The notes: generated by a model not told the origin, from the sequence alone. DNA of 64,000 nt from Cricetomys ansorgei (GCA_026225945.1 JAMJFZ010001133.1:8576501-8640500), one strand, 5' to 3'. Positions 21,499 to 33,480 are shown, counted from the stretch's first letter. A program made the numbers and translations.

Positions 21499-24214
21499 CA
21501 AGCATGTCTCCTTTGCATTTGACCAAAACTAAAACTAAAGGAGATTGTAGAGTCTGACACACTTGAAGCTATTATTGAAACCATCTCATGAAACGCAGAC
21601 TCACTGAATATTTTTGGCATCATTTGATGATTGCGTTGTTAACTTATTTATCTCTTACAGTGTCTGCTTGTTACAGGGCAGACATATTTACTTTAAAATG
21701 ACACTAGTTGCTCTGGCAAAGCATAGTGATTTAGTGGGGCCCATTCAAATCATACTATACTTAAAAAGTTTTATCCTCTAGTTAAAGGTGACTAGAAATC
21801 CTAACGTTGCTTTTCTAAATTATATGTTTGAAGCTTCAGCATGCATTTTCTTCCCATGTACTCTCTAGATAGCTGCTTCTATTTTTGCAATCTTAAAGTG
21901 TGTTCTTTGGGTACTAGTTATAAACCACACATTAGTGAACAAACACTGATATATTGGTTCATAATCAGTTATTTCAAGATCTATGGTACTGAGTGAGAAT
22001 CTAAGCTAAAACTAACTTTGCATGGTGAACTCATTTGTATAAATTTTAGTAGAAATCCAATCACCTTATAACCGGAGAATTTAAAGAAATTTCTATATAT
22101 AAAAAATATACTTCAAAGAGAGATGAGCCAAAGGTTCAGAAGCCAGTTAAGTTGTTCATATCTTTATGCCCATTTCCTAAGTCAAAAGCAAAAACATAGT
22201 CCTTTATGGTCAATTTCCACACCATAATACTCACACAATGTTTGATCTATGTCCCCTGGAAGACCTGTGTCCTTAAAAACAAGAAAAAACTTTAGTGTTT
22301 ATCCGCATAGAGTCTGTCCCTTTCTGAGACTAGTGAGTTTTTAACATCTATTCTCTCTCTAGACCTCATATTCCCAAACAAGAAAACTATACTCAAATTT
22401 GCCTCTTTTGATCCAAGTCTGTTTATAGACTTTTCCTCTTATCTCTTTCAAAACATAAAGTTATAAGTAACACAAATCCTTTGAAACACAACTGTACAAG
22501 ACTCAAAGTGTCATCATTTAAAATACATTCAGATTTTTAAAATACCACTTACTACAATGACTGCATTAAAATAGGAAACACACCCAGCCTCTATCTCTTT
22601 AAAGGCTAAGAAACCATACTATTTTTTGCGTAAATCGACCACCTTTTTCAACACATATACTCTATCTTAGTTTATGCAATCTTATACATTATACCTAATA
22701 AATCTTAACTTCTCTCAACAATTCAGAGCTCTAATTTTAATTGTTGAAACTTTTCCATGTGTTGCCAAGGCTGATTGCTGACTTGGTTCAACCTGCCAGA
22801 TCTCAGCTGAGCTCACCCACACACTTACATTTAATTGGTAGGTCAGCCTGGGTCATATTCAACTAGTGTAGCCTCTTCTGGATGACTCAGAACCCAGGTG
22901 CAGGTCTCCTCATGTACCTGCACAAGAATCTCCAGGCCCTCCAGTGCATAAATGTTGTTCTCATGACAGAGTTTTAAGGCAATCCACAAAACCAAAAGGG
23001 AATATACAAATACTCCTTCAAATTCCTGCTTCCATCCACTTACTGTTCTTCCTGTATTCAAAACAAAATACCCAGTAACATGCATAGTAAGACGGAGAAC
23101 ACATTATCAAAGCAGAGAACGGGGTGTGAGCAGTTACTTCCACTGACAAAGTCACACTGGCTTCCTCCTGGGAATTGGAGATACACATTCCCCATCAGAT
23201 TCCTTAGCAGGGAGATTAAATTGTATGAGTCTTTTCACATGTGAAAATCTATTCAGTGGATGCTCTGTTTAAATGTTTGGCCAGCCGCTACAGAATTTTG
23301 AAGCACAGGTCCTTTCCTTATCATAAAGAAGAAAGCAACATCATTCTTTCCTCTTTTTCAAGGTGCACTATTGTGATAGAGAAACTCAACATTTATTTTT
23401 CTGATATTTTTGTGACCTGTACTGACTTCTTCTGAAAACTTTTGCTATTAATCACTTCCCCTTATTCCTCTCTTCAGAAAACATAGAATGTGTCCTCAGA
23501 CTAATGACTTCCTGTCTGTCTGTCTGCACACCCCAAGGATACTCATGCCTCTCAGTTCTCATGAATGTTTCTGAATCTATCTTTGGTAATATCTCTCCTT
23601 CTATTTACTCTAAACTTCCTTTCTGGGATGGAATGCCAGACTTCCATAATTAATAATTCGTTTTTATATTGAGTTGGGCATTTATAATCATTCTAGAAGT
23701 CTCTATGAACTCAGGTGACCTGCTGAGTATAGCCATCTTTAATTATCAAAATGACTCTTCATCATGACTTGCTCATAAACCTGATGCTTATAAATCTCAA
23801 GTCTTTCTAGTTTAGACTTATGAGTAATTAAATTCCAGCATTCTTGGCTTACACTAGACATTTTGTGACATGTATTCCATGAACAACTCATAAGAAAAAT
23901 GATCTCTTCATATACTAACATGTAAATGCTATTCCATCCAATCTGCAATTGACATTTTCTTTCTGTTAATCACCCTTCTGTTTGTTTTGTCTTCTATTTT
24001 CTTTTACCTAATATGTGAACTTACTAACGGAACTTATAGGTATTTTGGAAAAGATTCCTTTACTATCCTTTTAGTAATCCCTGAAAATACAGGCAAGTGA
24101 ATATGACATATTTAACATCTTTGATCTTTTGTTTCTAAGATTTATATTATGTCTTTCTCCTAGTTGGATTACCATAGTATCACTATGTGAACATCCTACT
24201 TTTACTTGGAACCA
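21499..24214. other. 2.7 kb largely unique DNA
   Basis: No secure repeat or exon. 22760-22900 has features reminiscent of a very old LTR or DNA transposon ('cagctgagctcacccacaca', 'ggtaggtcagcctgggtcat'), but I cannot assign it. Minus-strand open frame 22843-23085 overlaps that block and has no recognised product. Confidence 0.45.
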
Positions 24215-24647
24215 GTGGATATCTTAGTTAGTTGGGGTTACTATTGCTGCAATAAAACACCATGGCCAAAGCAACTTGGAAAGAAAAGTGTTTATTTGGC
24301 TCACACTTACTTCCTTATCAGTGTTCATCATCAGAGGAAGTGAGGACAGGAACTCAAACAGGGCAGGGATCTGGAGACAGGAGCTGACACAAAAGCCATG
24401 GAATACTGGCTCACTACCCATGGGCATGCTCATCTTGCAGTCTTACAGGACCCAGGACCGCCAGCCTGGAGGTGGCCTCACCCACAATGGGCCAGGGTTT
24501 CCCTATCAATCACTATTTAAGAAAATGACCTGCAGGCTTGCCTACAGCCCAATCTTACGCAGTCATTTTCTCCACTGACTGAGGCTTCTTCCTCTCCAGT
24601 AACACTAGCTTGTCTCCAGTTAACATAAAACTAGCTAGCATAGTGGG
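24215..24647 (-). mobile_element. Class III solo LTR, reverse, with diverged TSD
   Basis: LTR body 24220-24642 is the reverse orientation of the family at 7800-8210. Markers are 'actattgctgcaataaaaca', 'ccatggccaaagcaacttgg', 'caggaactcaaacagggcag', 'cccacaatgggccagggttt' and 'caggcttgcctacagcccaa', ending near 'aaaactagctagcata'. Flanking 5-mers gtgga (24215-24219) and gtggg (24643-24647) look like a once-mutated 5-bp duplication. The plus-strand 100-codon frame (24276-24578) is antisense to the LTR and is not a gene. Confidence 0.9.
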
Positions 24648-25676
24648 CTTCTGAATTGAGTTCCACCTTTCCTACAATGTCTATAAAATCAGAAGGCACT
24701 ATGTGTGAAATGAAATGACTTAGTGAAGTGCCTAACACAATAGTCACATAAAAGTGGAACAGATGTGAGCAGATCCTCAGACTAAGTCAAGGCAAATAAA
24801 CTACTTCTGCCAGTTCTACAACAGAGCTCACTCTTCTGTTTTGTTTCCACAACATCTGGTTTCTTATAATAGTACTCACCATTGTGGACACTGACAGAAA
24901 GTTAGGCAGAGGCCAAAGATTGAGGTTAAAATTAGTAATGCCGAAGGTAGAACAGAGGTGGTGATGAGAAAAACGAGAAAGAAGAGTAAGAAGATGTAAA
25001 TAGCACTCAAGCCCCAAGATTGAATTCCAGACTGTGGTACTACATAGAACTTCTCAAAATGAATTAGGATTCTTGACATAATGAGATGAATTGAAATCAT
25101 GGAAGCTTGAGCAGATCATGATGATTCCAATAGTCTTTAAAACAGGAACTTGGGAACAATTATTGTGGGGGAGGGGGGATCAAGTTCTTGAGTATGTGTG
25201 CCCTTAAATGAAACTCAGGGAGAAAACTGGGACCTACAATTTATTCCAGAGAAATCTCTCTGACTTCATAAGGGTGACTGTACACTATGATAGGAGGTTG
25301 GGGCTTATTGTCAACATACCCTGGAAGGAAAGGTATGGTACAAAGTTCTTAGCAGTATAAAGGTATTAATAATTGCAACATTGTCTGAAAGAAAGGAAAG
25401 TGTCAGCTAACAGTGTTGACCACAGCTGATTCTTCTTGCTATGGCCCATACAGATTCAGTTGCACCAGATGTTCCTGAAGACTTAAAACTTCACAGTCAC
25501 AAACTTTTCTTCCTTTAAAATTCTCCATTTAAACATCAACTGATGAATCAATTAATTTACCACAGTGAAATCTACTGCTTTCACTATTTCTATTGTCATC
25601 TCTCATATAGGTCATTTTAATCAAGTATTTTATGCATTGCATTCTGGCAGCTTCTTGTTTAATCAATGTATATGAC
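24648..25676. other. Unique DNA, possible MIR remnant
   Basis: 24665-24745 ('ataaaatcagaaggcactat', 'agtgaagtgcctaacacaat') faintly resembles the MIR 3' region. Nothing else recognised. Confidence 0.4.
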
Positions 25677-26055
25677 CCAAGAATGATACTTTTTTTTTTT
25701 TGAGTGGTAAGATTTTTATTGTCAATTTAAGATAACACAAATAAATTAATTTTTACAACAATCTCGGACTCCAGGGAAGATTAGCTCATCATGGAACAGA
25801 CTGCTGTCTAAAATGATATCGCAGCTGCATGTGACAGTGTTCAAGACCAGCAGACCTTTGTGAACAATGAGAACGAAGAAAAAGGAAAAGGGCATTTTCC
25901 TGCTTCCCTTCCTCAGTAAGATGTGTTACTGAATATGTGAGACTAACTTGGTGGACAATGGTCTCAAAGTTACCAGAATAAGGTGACACCACGTTCGTGA
26001 GAATCTGAAGACTGTACTCCAACTGTACCTATTCATCTTTACTCTAACAGAAGTT

Positions 26056-26195
26056 TAAACTGGGTGTGGTGGTGTATGCTTTTAATCCCAGCACTGGGAG
26101 GCAGAGACAGGTAAATTTTTCTCTGTGAGTCTACTGAGTGAGTTCCAGGCTAGCCAAGAATAGTGAGACCCTATCTCAAAAAAACAAATACACAC
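26056..26195 (+). mobile_element. B1 SINE inside the pseudogene 3' UTR
   Basis: 'ctgggtgtggtggtgtatgc', 'ttttaatcccagcactggga', 'ggcagagacaggtaaatttt', 'gagtgagttccaggctagcc' and 'gagaccctatctcaaaaaaa'. It interrupts the retrocopy, so it inserted later. TSD not resolved. Confidence 0.93.
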
Positions 26196-26221
26196 AATGA
26201 AAACAAGATTAAGATTCAGGA

Positions 26222-26312
26222 ACTAGGGGTAAAGCTCTGTGGTAGAGCACTTGCCTAGCTTGAGCAAGGTCCTGGATTCAATCTCCAGTAATGGAAGGGG
26301 ATAAAAAAAGAA
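26222..26312 (+). mobile_element. ID SINE inside the pseudogene 3' UTR
   Basis: tRNA-derived ID element: 'aggggtaaagctctgtggta', 'gagcacttgcctagcttgag', 'caaggtcctggattcaatct' and 'ccagtaatggaaggggat', then an A-rich tail. Box A and box B of the internal RNA polymerase III promoter are recognisable. It lies about 25 bp behind the B1. Confidence 0.9.
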
Positions 26313-26775
26313 CCATTTACCAGTATGAAACCAGTAGACTCAATTAAAAGTTAAAATAATTTCATATTAATGTGCAAAAGAAGCCGTGTAAGACTAATGT
26401 TTGTTCTGTGACACAACAGATAAACAGCCTTCCAACTGCAGGGACCCAGGAGGACAAAGTGGTACACTGGAGTGGTACACCAAGAAAAAGAACCTCTACT
26501 TCAGCTTAGAGAGCCAGGGTCCTGCCATAATGGCCATGGGCTGAACCCAGATCTCAAACAGGTCCAGGCCCACTCACAAGGTTAAAGTCCTTCAGGAGGC
26601 CACAGCTTTCCAGACTCCGTGGTGGGTGGGCACCTCTATCATGATTTGCCACTGCTCACGCTGATCATGGGGGGAAATCAGAAGGCCTTAGTATTAGAAG
26701 AGCACCAGCACGTTTCTCTCACACACGTTTCTCTCACACATTTGTCTCACACAGAACAACCTGCACACTGTCACT

Positions 26776-26794
26776 CCCCCCCCCCCCCCCCCCC
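26776..26794. repeat. (C)19 homopolymer
   Basis: Nineteen consecutive C on the plus strand, within the 3' UTR part of the retrocopy, preceded by ACACGTTTCTCTC-type short direct repeats (26709-26750). Its exact length may be unreliable in any assembly. Confidence 0.95.
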
Positions 26795-28079
26795 AGTTAA
26801 CTACACCATCCTATGTCAGAACCCAGGGTAAGTTGCAGACCCTTGACAGAAAGCATTCTAGAAGCCAGTGAGTGTGAGCAGATTCAAGTCACAAGGCTTG
26901 AGATTATGGGTTCCAGCTGTTTCTTCCCTTCTACCATTGGGGTATCCATCTTAGCAGCTTGAGGGTTGCTGGATCTTCACCTACTCTTGTGGCCTGGGCA
27001 CGAATCTGCTCCATGAGAGAGGGTTTTAAGGCACCTTTGTAAGCTTGGAGGGCAAAACCAGAATTAGATTTCTCTTGGGATTGCGGTCTAATGAGGCTCC
27101 ACGAATCTACTGAGTTCCTAGCATTTCCACTCCAGGATCCATGGGGTGAGGATTCAAGCCAAGTAAGGCTGTGGAAGAGGCAAAGGGGAACCAGACTCTG
27201 GATTTCTGCTTAGGGAACAAGAAAGAAGTACTGCTAGGGGTGGACTGGGCTGATGAAGAATGCTTTTCTTCTTATCCCTCCACTCTGCAGCTTTAGTTTA
27301 TGGGGTTCTTCTGTCACTCAGAGGTACTTGGGCTCCTCAGTGATGAGACTCTAGGGTGTGTAGCGAGTTTCACTCAGTCCTGCTTGTTGCTCAAAACGCT
27401 GAATGGTCTCCTTGGTCTGTTTAGTGATCCCAGAATTCGTGATGACATGGGTAGCTTTAGTGCCAGGGGCCTATCTCAATTGTCAATGGCTGTTGATAGA
27501 GTCACAGCAAGGGAAGAGACACTGGCTGCTCTTTTGTCTTGTCAAGTTGCTAATACTTGCGCTCTAGATAATAATCAATAGTCAATAATAATTGACTTCC
27601 AGGGGCTGCTGCCCATGTCCAACAGAGGAGGAGTCCTGTGCAGAGGGCCCTCTAGGGCATCATCATAGCTGAATGTCCAGCAGCACATCCCGATGGGCAG
27701 GGACATCTTGCCTGGAGATTCACTGGGCTCAGGAATGGGCACTTCCGGTTGTCATAAGGCCATTGAAAGACTGGGATCCAGGTGTTTTTTCTGTACAGGA
27801 TTCGGAGCTGAGTTCCTGCCACCACAGTGAAATGACGCTGGACTGTGCTGACAGACAAATGTTAATGAGGAGCATCGCACAGCTGCTGCAAATTAGCAAA
27901 GCTTTCGAAGAAGAGTACATCCAGAGGTTCTGTTCTCCCGCAGGCTACGGCGCAGACCCCGGCACTAAAGAGGCTCCAAGGCTCCAGATGGCCCAAGAGA
28001 CTGCTGCGGGACTGAGCAGAGTTGAGCCATTCTGCATGAGCATGCCACATGCGCCCCGATGGAGGACTCCAAGAATGAT

Positions 28080-28904
28080 GATTTTTAAAACAGGATTTGG
28101 ACCTCTATTCATTCATTCAGATCATTAACTTTCCTGTTCTAAGATCTTTAAATCCACACTTTTAGAGATTCTTCTATTGCTACAGAATGCTCTTCAGTTT
28201 GTTCTTCACAATAAAATCTGAATGCGTTGTCCATCACATGTAGTTCTCTGGGCATGTGTGAATACTTTGTTCTGCAGTATCACTGCATACTATTACTTTG
28301 AAGTCTGTGTTCAGGTCAGTGTTTCTAAAATCGAACATGTCTTCCTTTCTTGTTAATGAGAATTATAGGAACACGCTTATCCATCCCTTTCCCTGACTCC
28401 CATGTCACAATTGCTTTTTCCTTCTCTGGGCTCTTGCAGCATTTTTTCATCTACATGAAGTATGGTAGAGTGTGTGCTCCAGCATATTGATCAAGTTCTG
28501 TATCTCCCCATAAGTTGGTTAGAAACAAGTATGGTATCTTTTCATCTTCACATTCCTTTCATTTTCCAATTTAATGCACTGTACAAAGTGGGTGACTGAT
28601 AACTATAAGCGAATGGAATCTGATGGTCTATTTCCTTTTTGCTGACCTACAATTCTTACCACCTTTATGTCCCGTGTAAAATTCTCTTTCCATAAAAGTA
28701 CTTATGTCGGAATTCTCTATCTAACTACTCTCTATTTATAAGTATATTGAGTTCCTCAGTAGGTACTAGATTATCCAGTTTTCTTCACTTATATGCTCTT
28801 ATTTTGCTCAATTTATCTATATATTAGTCTTTTTTTTTCTAAATTACAACATAGGCTATATTTCAGACTCAGTATCACCATAACTTGTTAGAAACAAACA
28901 AACA
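28080..28904. other. Unique DNA
   Basis: AT-rich, nothing recognised. Confidence 0.5.
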
Positions 28905-29270
28905 AAAAAGATTTATTGAGTTTATTATTTCAGAGGTTTCATTCCATGACAGTTGAGGGACAGGGTAGGCAGAAACCTACTTTATGGTAGATAGAATATG
29001 ATGGTCAGTAACTCACACCGTGATGGACAGGGAGAGAGAGGGGCAGTACCAAGAACAAGGAAAGTGACCCAAAGGAGAGTGTTCTCTCCGGCTTTTGAAG
29101 TTCTTCTAACAGTCTGTCAAACATGGCTCAACTGATGACTTTAACCATTGACTAGACATGAGCCATCATGGTCTAATTGTCTCTGGAAATGCTCTCACAG
29201 ACACAGTTGACAGTCTGCTTTACTGCGGGTACCACAATGCCAGAAATAGCCACATACGTGATAGTATCAT
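28905..29270 (-). mobile_element. ERVL/MaLR-type LTR, reverse
   Basis: 'gatttattgagtttattatt', 'tcagaggtttcattccatga', 'gagccatcatggtctaattg', 'tctctggaaatgctctcaca' and 'gacacagttgacagtctgc' match a rodent class III LTR read in reverse. No TSD found. Confidence 0.7.
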
Positions 29271-29327
29271 TGATAGAAATTCATAGCTCACTTTTATGTA
29301 GCTAATGAATAGTAAGTTAGTGCTAGA

Positions 29328-29430
29328 AACTGGCATGGTGCGCAGGCCTGCTATGCCAGCCCTTGGGAGCTAAAGGTATCATATCCAAGGTAGTCCCAGG
29401 CCGTGTGAGGCCCTGTCTCAGAATAACACC
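29328..29430 (+). mobile_element. B1-like SINE fragment
   Basis: 'aactggcatggtgcgcaggc', 'ctgctatgccagcccttggg' and 'gtgaggccctgtctcagaat' represent the B1-like arm of an ID-B1/B4-type element with an internal deletion. Confidence 0.65.
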
Positions 29431-29528
29431 ATCATAACATCACCACCACCACTACCATCACAGCCACCACACAACAGTAGCAACAAGCAACAACAGCGAC
29501 AACAACCACAACAGCAACAACAATAATA
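29427..29528. repeat. Degenerate CAN trinucleotide repeat
   Basis: CAT, CAC, CAA and CAG units in the tail of the preceding SINE fragment. Confidence 0.9.
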
Positions 29529-30836
29529 TAAACCATTAAGTAATGCTAAGTAATGAGTATTTCCATGTCAGTTGTCTGGCAGTATATATATATATAGCTT
29601 TCCTCCAAACACTATTAAGGCACAGAAAACATTTCAAGATTCAAACTTCCCAAATATTCTGCAACTGAGCATTTTAACAGCCTTATGGGGTAAGTTTAGA
29701 AAGTGAGTTACAGTTTTATAAGCACATTATGTAAAACTGGAAAGCTCTCAAGGAAGTTTGAAGTCTGTGACCTTCAAAAGCAGGAATTGTGAGTTAAAGC
29801 AACCTAATGCAATGTGTTGTAGAAAAAAGAAAACAAAAAAAAGAAGAATATGAGTATTGAAGAGTCAAAGATCTTGAAAAGAAAGATATTTTTGATAGAT
29901 TCTTCTAACAATTCATTCATATGCTAAATTCAAATACTAAATTTATATAAAAGAAAACAAAATTCTACATAAACAGGATCCCAGTTCTGTGGGAAAGCTT
30001 AAGTTGTAATAAAATATAACTGTGATGTAGCTAAACACACCCTGGAATAAAGGAAGAGTTGAAAAGATACTGACAAGGTAGAAAAAGTGACATTTCAGCT
30101 TCCAAGACAGATTTTTCATTCACAAAAAAGCATCTTTTAGTCTTTTTCAAAGTTATTCTGAAACTTTGGCAAGACTAATTCAAAAAACAGAGAGACAAAG
30201 AAGCAAGATTTATGTGCCTTTTACTGAGACACGTTCACTCTTGTTCAGCCTTGACATTATTCTCCTCTTCCAACTGCTTGGCTATATCTTGGGATGAATA
30301 AATAATTTGCAAATATATGAGTCAACAACAAAAAAAAAGAAACGCAGAGTTGCAGACTGATAATGGAAATTACAGGGCTTATAAAATACCATATATTGTG
30401 TTGCCATTAAGAGGAAAGGCATACGGGAAGTTATAAATAACCCACATCATTTTTTAAAGGGACTGCTTTTTAAATATTCTTTGTGGAAGCATAACTGATA
30501 AAAGTCTGGTCATTTTTCATGTGAAATCATTTTTCTCAATAAACGACTTGATAAAGTTGAAAACCAAAAATAAAATATAGAAAGAACAATGCAACCCCTG
30601 CTTTGAAGACATTGTAATGTCTAGCTTACAGACACATGCAAGAGAAAAGTACCGAATAGCTTTGCAACACACAAGTGCTGGAGAGAATGTCTGTATAAAT
30701 GTTGCTTAGAACATGACATTATAAAAGTCCCCAAAAGGAAGAACCTACTTGTGATATTGTGAAGTTATTTTGCAGTTTACATTTTATGATGTATTTTAGA
30801 GTAAATTATTCAACATAACTTTAAGAATTATGTAGT
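29529..30836. other. AT-rich unique DNA
   Basis: Nothing recognised in 1.3 kb. Short TATA run at 29583-29597. Confidence 0.5.
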
Positions 30837-31134
30837 GTAGGATCTGAGCACGTAACACTGTTGGTAAAGTGCTTATAATGCAATTATAGAGACCAGAGTT
30901 TGATCCCTAGCAGCCATGTCAAAAGCTATGTATGGTGATACATGTCTGCAATCTCTGTGGTGGGAAGGCAAAGACAAGAGGGTCCCTGGAGGTCACTGGC
31001 CAGCCAGTCTAGCTGAATTGCTGAGTTCCATTCAATGAGAGATTCCCTGAAAAAATAAGATGTAGATTGACCGAGGAAAACACTCTGGGTAGAATGCTGG
31101 CCTCCACATGCCTACATGCATGTACACACACAAA

Positions 31135-31200
<66 letters not shown>
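30837..31200 (+). mobile_element. B4 SINE with (CT)n(CA)n tail
   Basis: ID-like head 'gttggtaaagtgcttataat' and 'gaccagagtttgatccctag', B1-like arm 'gtatggtgatacatgtctgc' and 'cactggccagccagtctagc', then tail 'ggcctccacatgcctacatg' running into (CT)n 31137-31168 and (CA)n 31168-31199. Complete B4 plan. Confidence 0.88.
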
Positions 31201-31201
<1 letters not shown>

Positions 31202-32231
31202 ATTTTAAAAGAGAACTCTGTGATATGGCCATACTTGTATTGACTCTGACATCCAAACCAGTAAATGACTCATATTTTCACACCTACCTACGTCTTTTGT
31301 TTGAAAGAGTAGCAGATAGGGAAAGGTAAAAAGGAGTTAAGAGGGAAAAATATTTGAAATTTTCAAGAACAGCTTCTACTTTGTGTTTTACCAACTGAGT
31401 CTGCTTGTTGTATTTGTGTAAGATCCACAGGAACATCAAGCTGAGAAAGCAACAACTTCAAAAATTGTCACAATTCACACAGCTTTTATATATATATATA
31501 AATTCTGCAGGGGGAATGGGACAACTTTCATTTTATGTTGAGGCAGGAAAGGAAAGTTGACAAGCTATATCCAGCTTGCAACAGAGCTTTGGGTGATGTG
31601 TAGTAAAGTTCAGAGTTGACCCTGAGTGTATTCAGTCCATATTCATTAAATCAGGCAGCAAATGTCTCATGGATGTCACCTGGTAAGACACAATGTGTCA
31701 GTCACAAAGCTGTACATACTTGCTTTTATGAAGATTTGATTTCAACAGTACCTCTAAATCTTTGATCCTATCATCAACATAATTGTGTCATTTGTGTGTA
31801 AATCACAGCTTTGAACATAAGGTAAGCATCCTTGGAACTGGATTAAAGTGAAGGAGTTGTTCAGAGGAAGTGGTGACAAGAGAACTTGATTTACTATAGA
31901 GCTCACAGAAATAGTCTCTGACACACCCTTCACCCACCTGTTTTCCCATCTCTAGGAGGTATCTGACAGTGTGTAGTCTCTATGGATAAATGTGAACAAC
32001 CACTGAAAATTTTCCTACTATGTTAATGGATCAAGCATCTAAAATAACGCAAATGCTCCATAGTCAGCAAGATTAGTTAGTCCCCCCTCCCCACCCCCCG
32101 CTTTCTGTGTGTGTGTCTGAGTATGTCCTCTGACATCCACAGATGACTAATGCAAGGTGACATATGAACATACTCAGAGGACTACCTATAAGTGTTTCAC
32201 TCCTTCCACCCTGTGAACCCTTGGTCATCAT
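31201..32231. other. Unique DNA
   Basis: Nothing recognised. Short TATA run at 31487-31500 and a C-rich tract at 32082-32101. Confidence 0.5.
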
Positions 32232-32405
32232 CAGGATGACTCAACACGTTAAGGCTCTTGCCACATAAGATTGGTGATCTGAGATCCAGCCTCAGAACTT
32301 ACACAAAGGTAAAAAGAGACAATCAACTTCAGAAAGTTGCCTGATCTCTCCATGTATGCCTTGCACATGTGCCCCAACTCAGATAATAATAAATAAACAT
32401 GTATA
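32232..32405 (+). mobile_element. B3-like SINE
   Basis: 'gatgactcaacacgttaagg', 'ctcttgccacataagattgg', 'gttgcctgatctctccatgt' and tail 'aataataaataaacatg'. Confidence 0.75.
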
Positions 32406-32590
32406 TATGCAATATATAATATGCATATACATGCAATAGTTAATATGTTCTAATACATTTTAATATTCAATGTTTAATATAATTTAATATATAATGAAAT
32501 GCAATGTAATTATATAAACATGTTTATTTAATAAGTATATAAACATATTTATTATTATATATAATAATAAATATAATATATATAAAGGAT
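32406..32590. repeat. AT-rich low-complexity tract
   Basis: Nearly pure A/T with TATAATA and TTAATAT units, continuous with the B3 tail. Confidence 0.9.
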
Positions 32591-33309
32591 TACCTAAAAT
32601 TGATGAAGTAAAACAGATTTTCATCTTCTCTTTTTTCATAAAACTATTTCAGTTATCCCTTAAAACCACCGTGCTCTGCAAGGTTGTTATCATCTGTACA
32701 TAAGACCATAAGAGGGCCAGAGTTTGTTTCCTAGAAGTTATGCCTGGTAGCTCACAAGCACCTATAAGTAATGCCTGGTAATCTTCAACACTGCACTTTA
32801 ATGAAGGAATGTGTAAGCAAAATGTAATTCACATCTGGATTAGCCACTGGTCTCACCCAACTGCTACTTCTATTCTCTCTGTTGGCCCTTTAGCCTTATG
32901 GTTTTAATGGGTATCCTTGGCTCATGATAGGACTGCAAATGAGGATGTTTGAGCCACTTTATTTTATTTATTGCAAATTCTGTTTACTGGCTTTCATTTG
33001 TTTTCCAGGCTTGATTATGGTGCTTTAGCTAAACACACTTGGTTCTATAGGCACACATCCATTGTCATCATTGTTTTTTTTGGAGTTAGTATACCTTTAT
33101 AAAGGCACTCAGTGCAGGTGCAATCTACCTTGATTTTTCTGTCCTTTTCAGGCCAGTAGGGAGTGAGGCCACATCAGTAGTGCCAACAGCTAACAGTGGC
33201 TCTACTGATTTGACCAGCTCTAGAGTACAACAGAGACTTACTTTCATTGATGAGGCCCACGTAAATGATCTATTTGCTTCTGCTCTATTGCTCCACTTCC
33301 TTCCTGTAA
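32591..33309. other. Unique DNA
   Basis: Nothing recognised. Confidence 0.5.
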
Positions 33310-33480
33310 CAATCCCTGCTAAAGATTGTTAACATCTTTCCTTCCTTACAAATGAGGAAAGTAGGACACGAGACAATTAAGAAATTTCACTCAGATCACA
33401 TGGGAGAAATTGGCAGATTTGAACTTTGAGCCTGATGCTGCTTTTTCTCAGGTCCCACACTCCTACCACTTCACTTTTAC
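33310..33480 (-). mobile_element. MIR SINE, reverse, near full length
   Basis: 'acaaatgaggaaagtaggac', 'gagacaattaagaaatttca', 'ctcagatcacatgggagaaa', 'ttggcagatttgaactttga' and 'cccacactcctaccacttca' follow reverse MIR from its 3' core to its tRNA head. Best-preserved MIR in the window. Confidence 0.85.

Larger units (their letters stand above)
25677..28079 (-). pseudogene. Processed pseudogene of KIAA1191 (p33MONOX)
   Basis: A full mRNA copy inserted in reverse. In the complement the CDS remnant runs from an ATG at 27763 to a stop at 26858-26860, about 302 codons (human protein about 305). Recognisable segments: MSLPIG start region from 27706 followed by SYDDALEG; DMGSSPWK; ERKY; TKETIQRFEQQAG; QAYKGALKPSLMEQIRAQA; GEDPATLK; MDTPMVEGKKQ; and the C-terminus HNLKP.DLN.LT.TGF. 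It is dead: codon 4 is TGA (plus 27752-27754), another stop follows ERKY, and several frameshifts separate the segments. Above 27763 lies spliced 5' UTR. The 3' UTR ends with AATAAA about 17 bases before a 12-base poly(A) (poly-T 25690-25701). ccaagaatgat flanks the copy at 25677-25687 and 28069-28079, the mark of LINE-1-mediated retrotransposition. Parent identity rests on memory of the protein. Confidence 0.92.

Noticed and set aside
24276..24578. 100-codon plus-strand frame
   Set aside because: Lies entirely within a solo LTR, read antisense to the element.
26400..26857. Possible separate gene fragment downstream of the KIAA1191-like CDS
   Set aside because: Orientation, the single TSD pair and the shared poly(A) make it the retrocopy's 3' UTR.
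31108..31329. Frame with alternating SL and TH dipeptides
   Set aside because: Translation of the (CT)n(CA)n tail of a B4 SINE.
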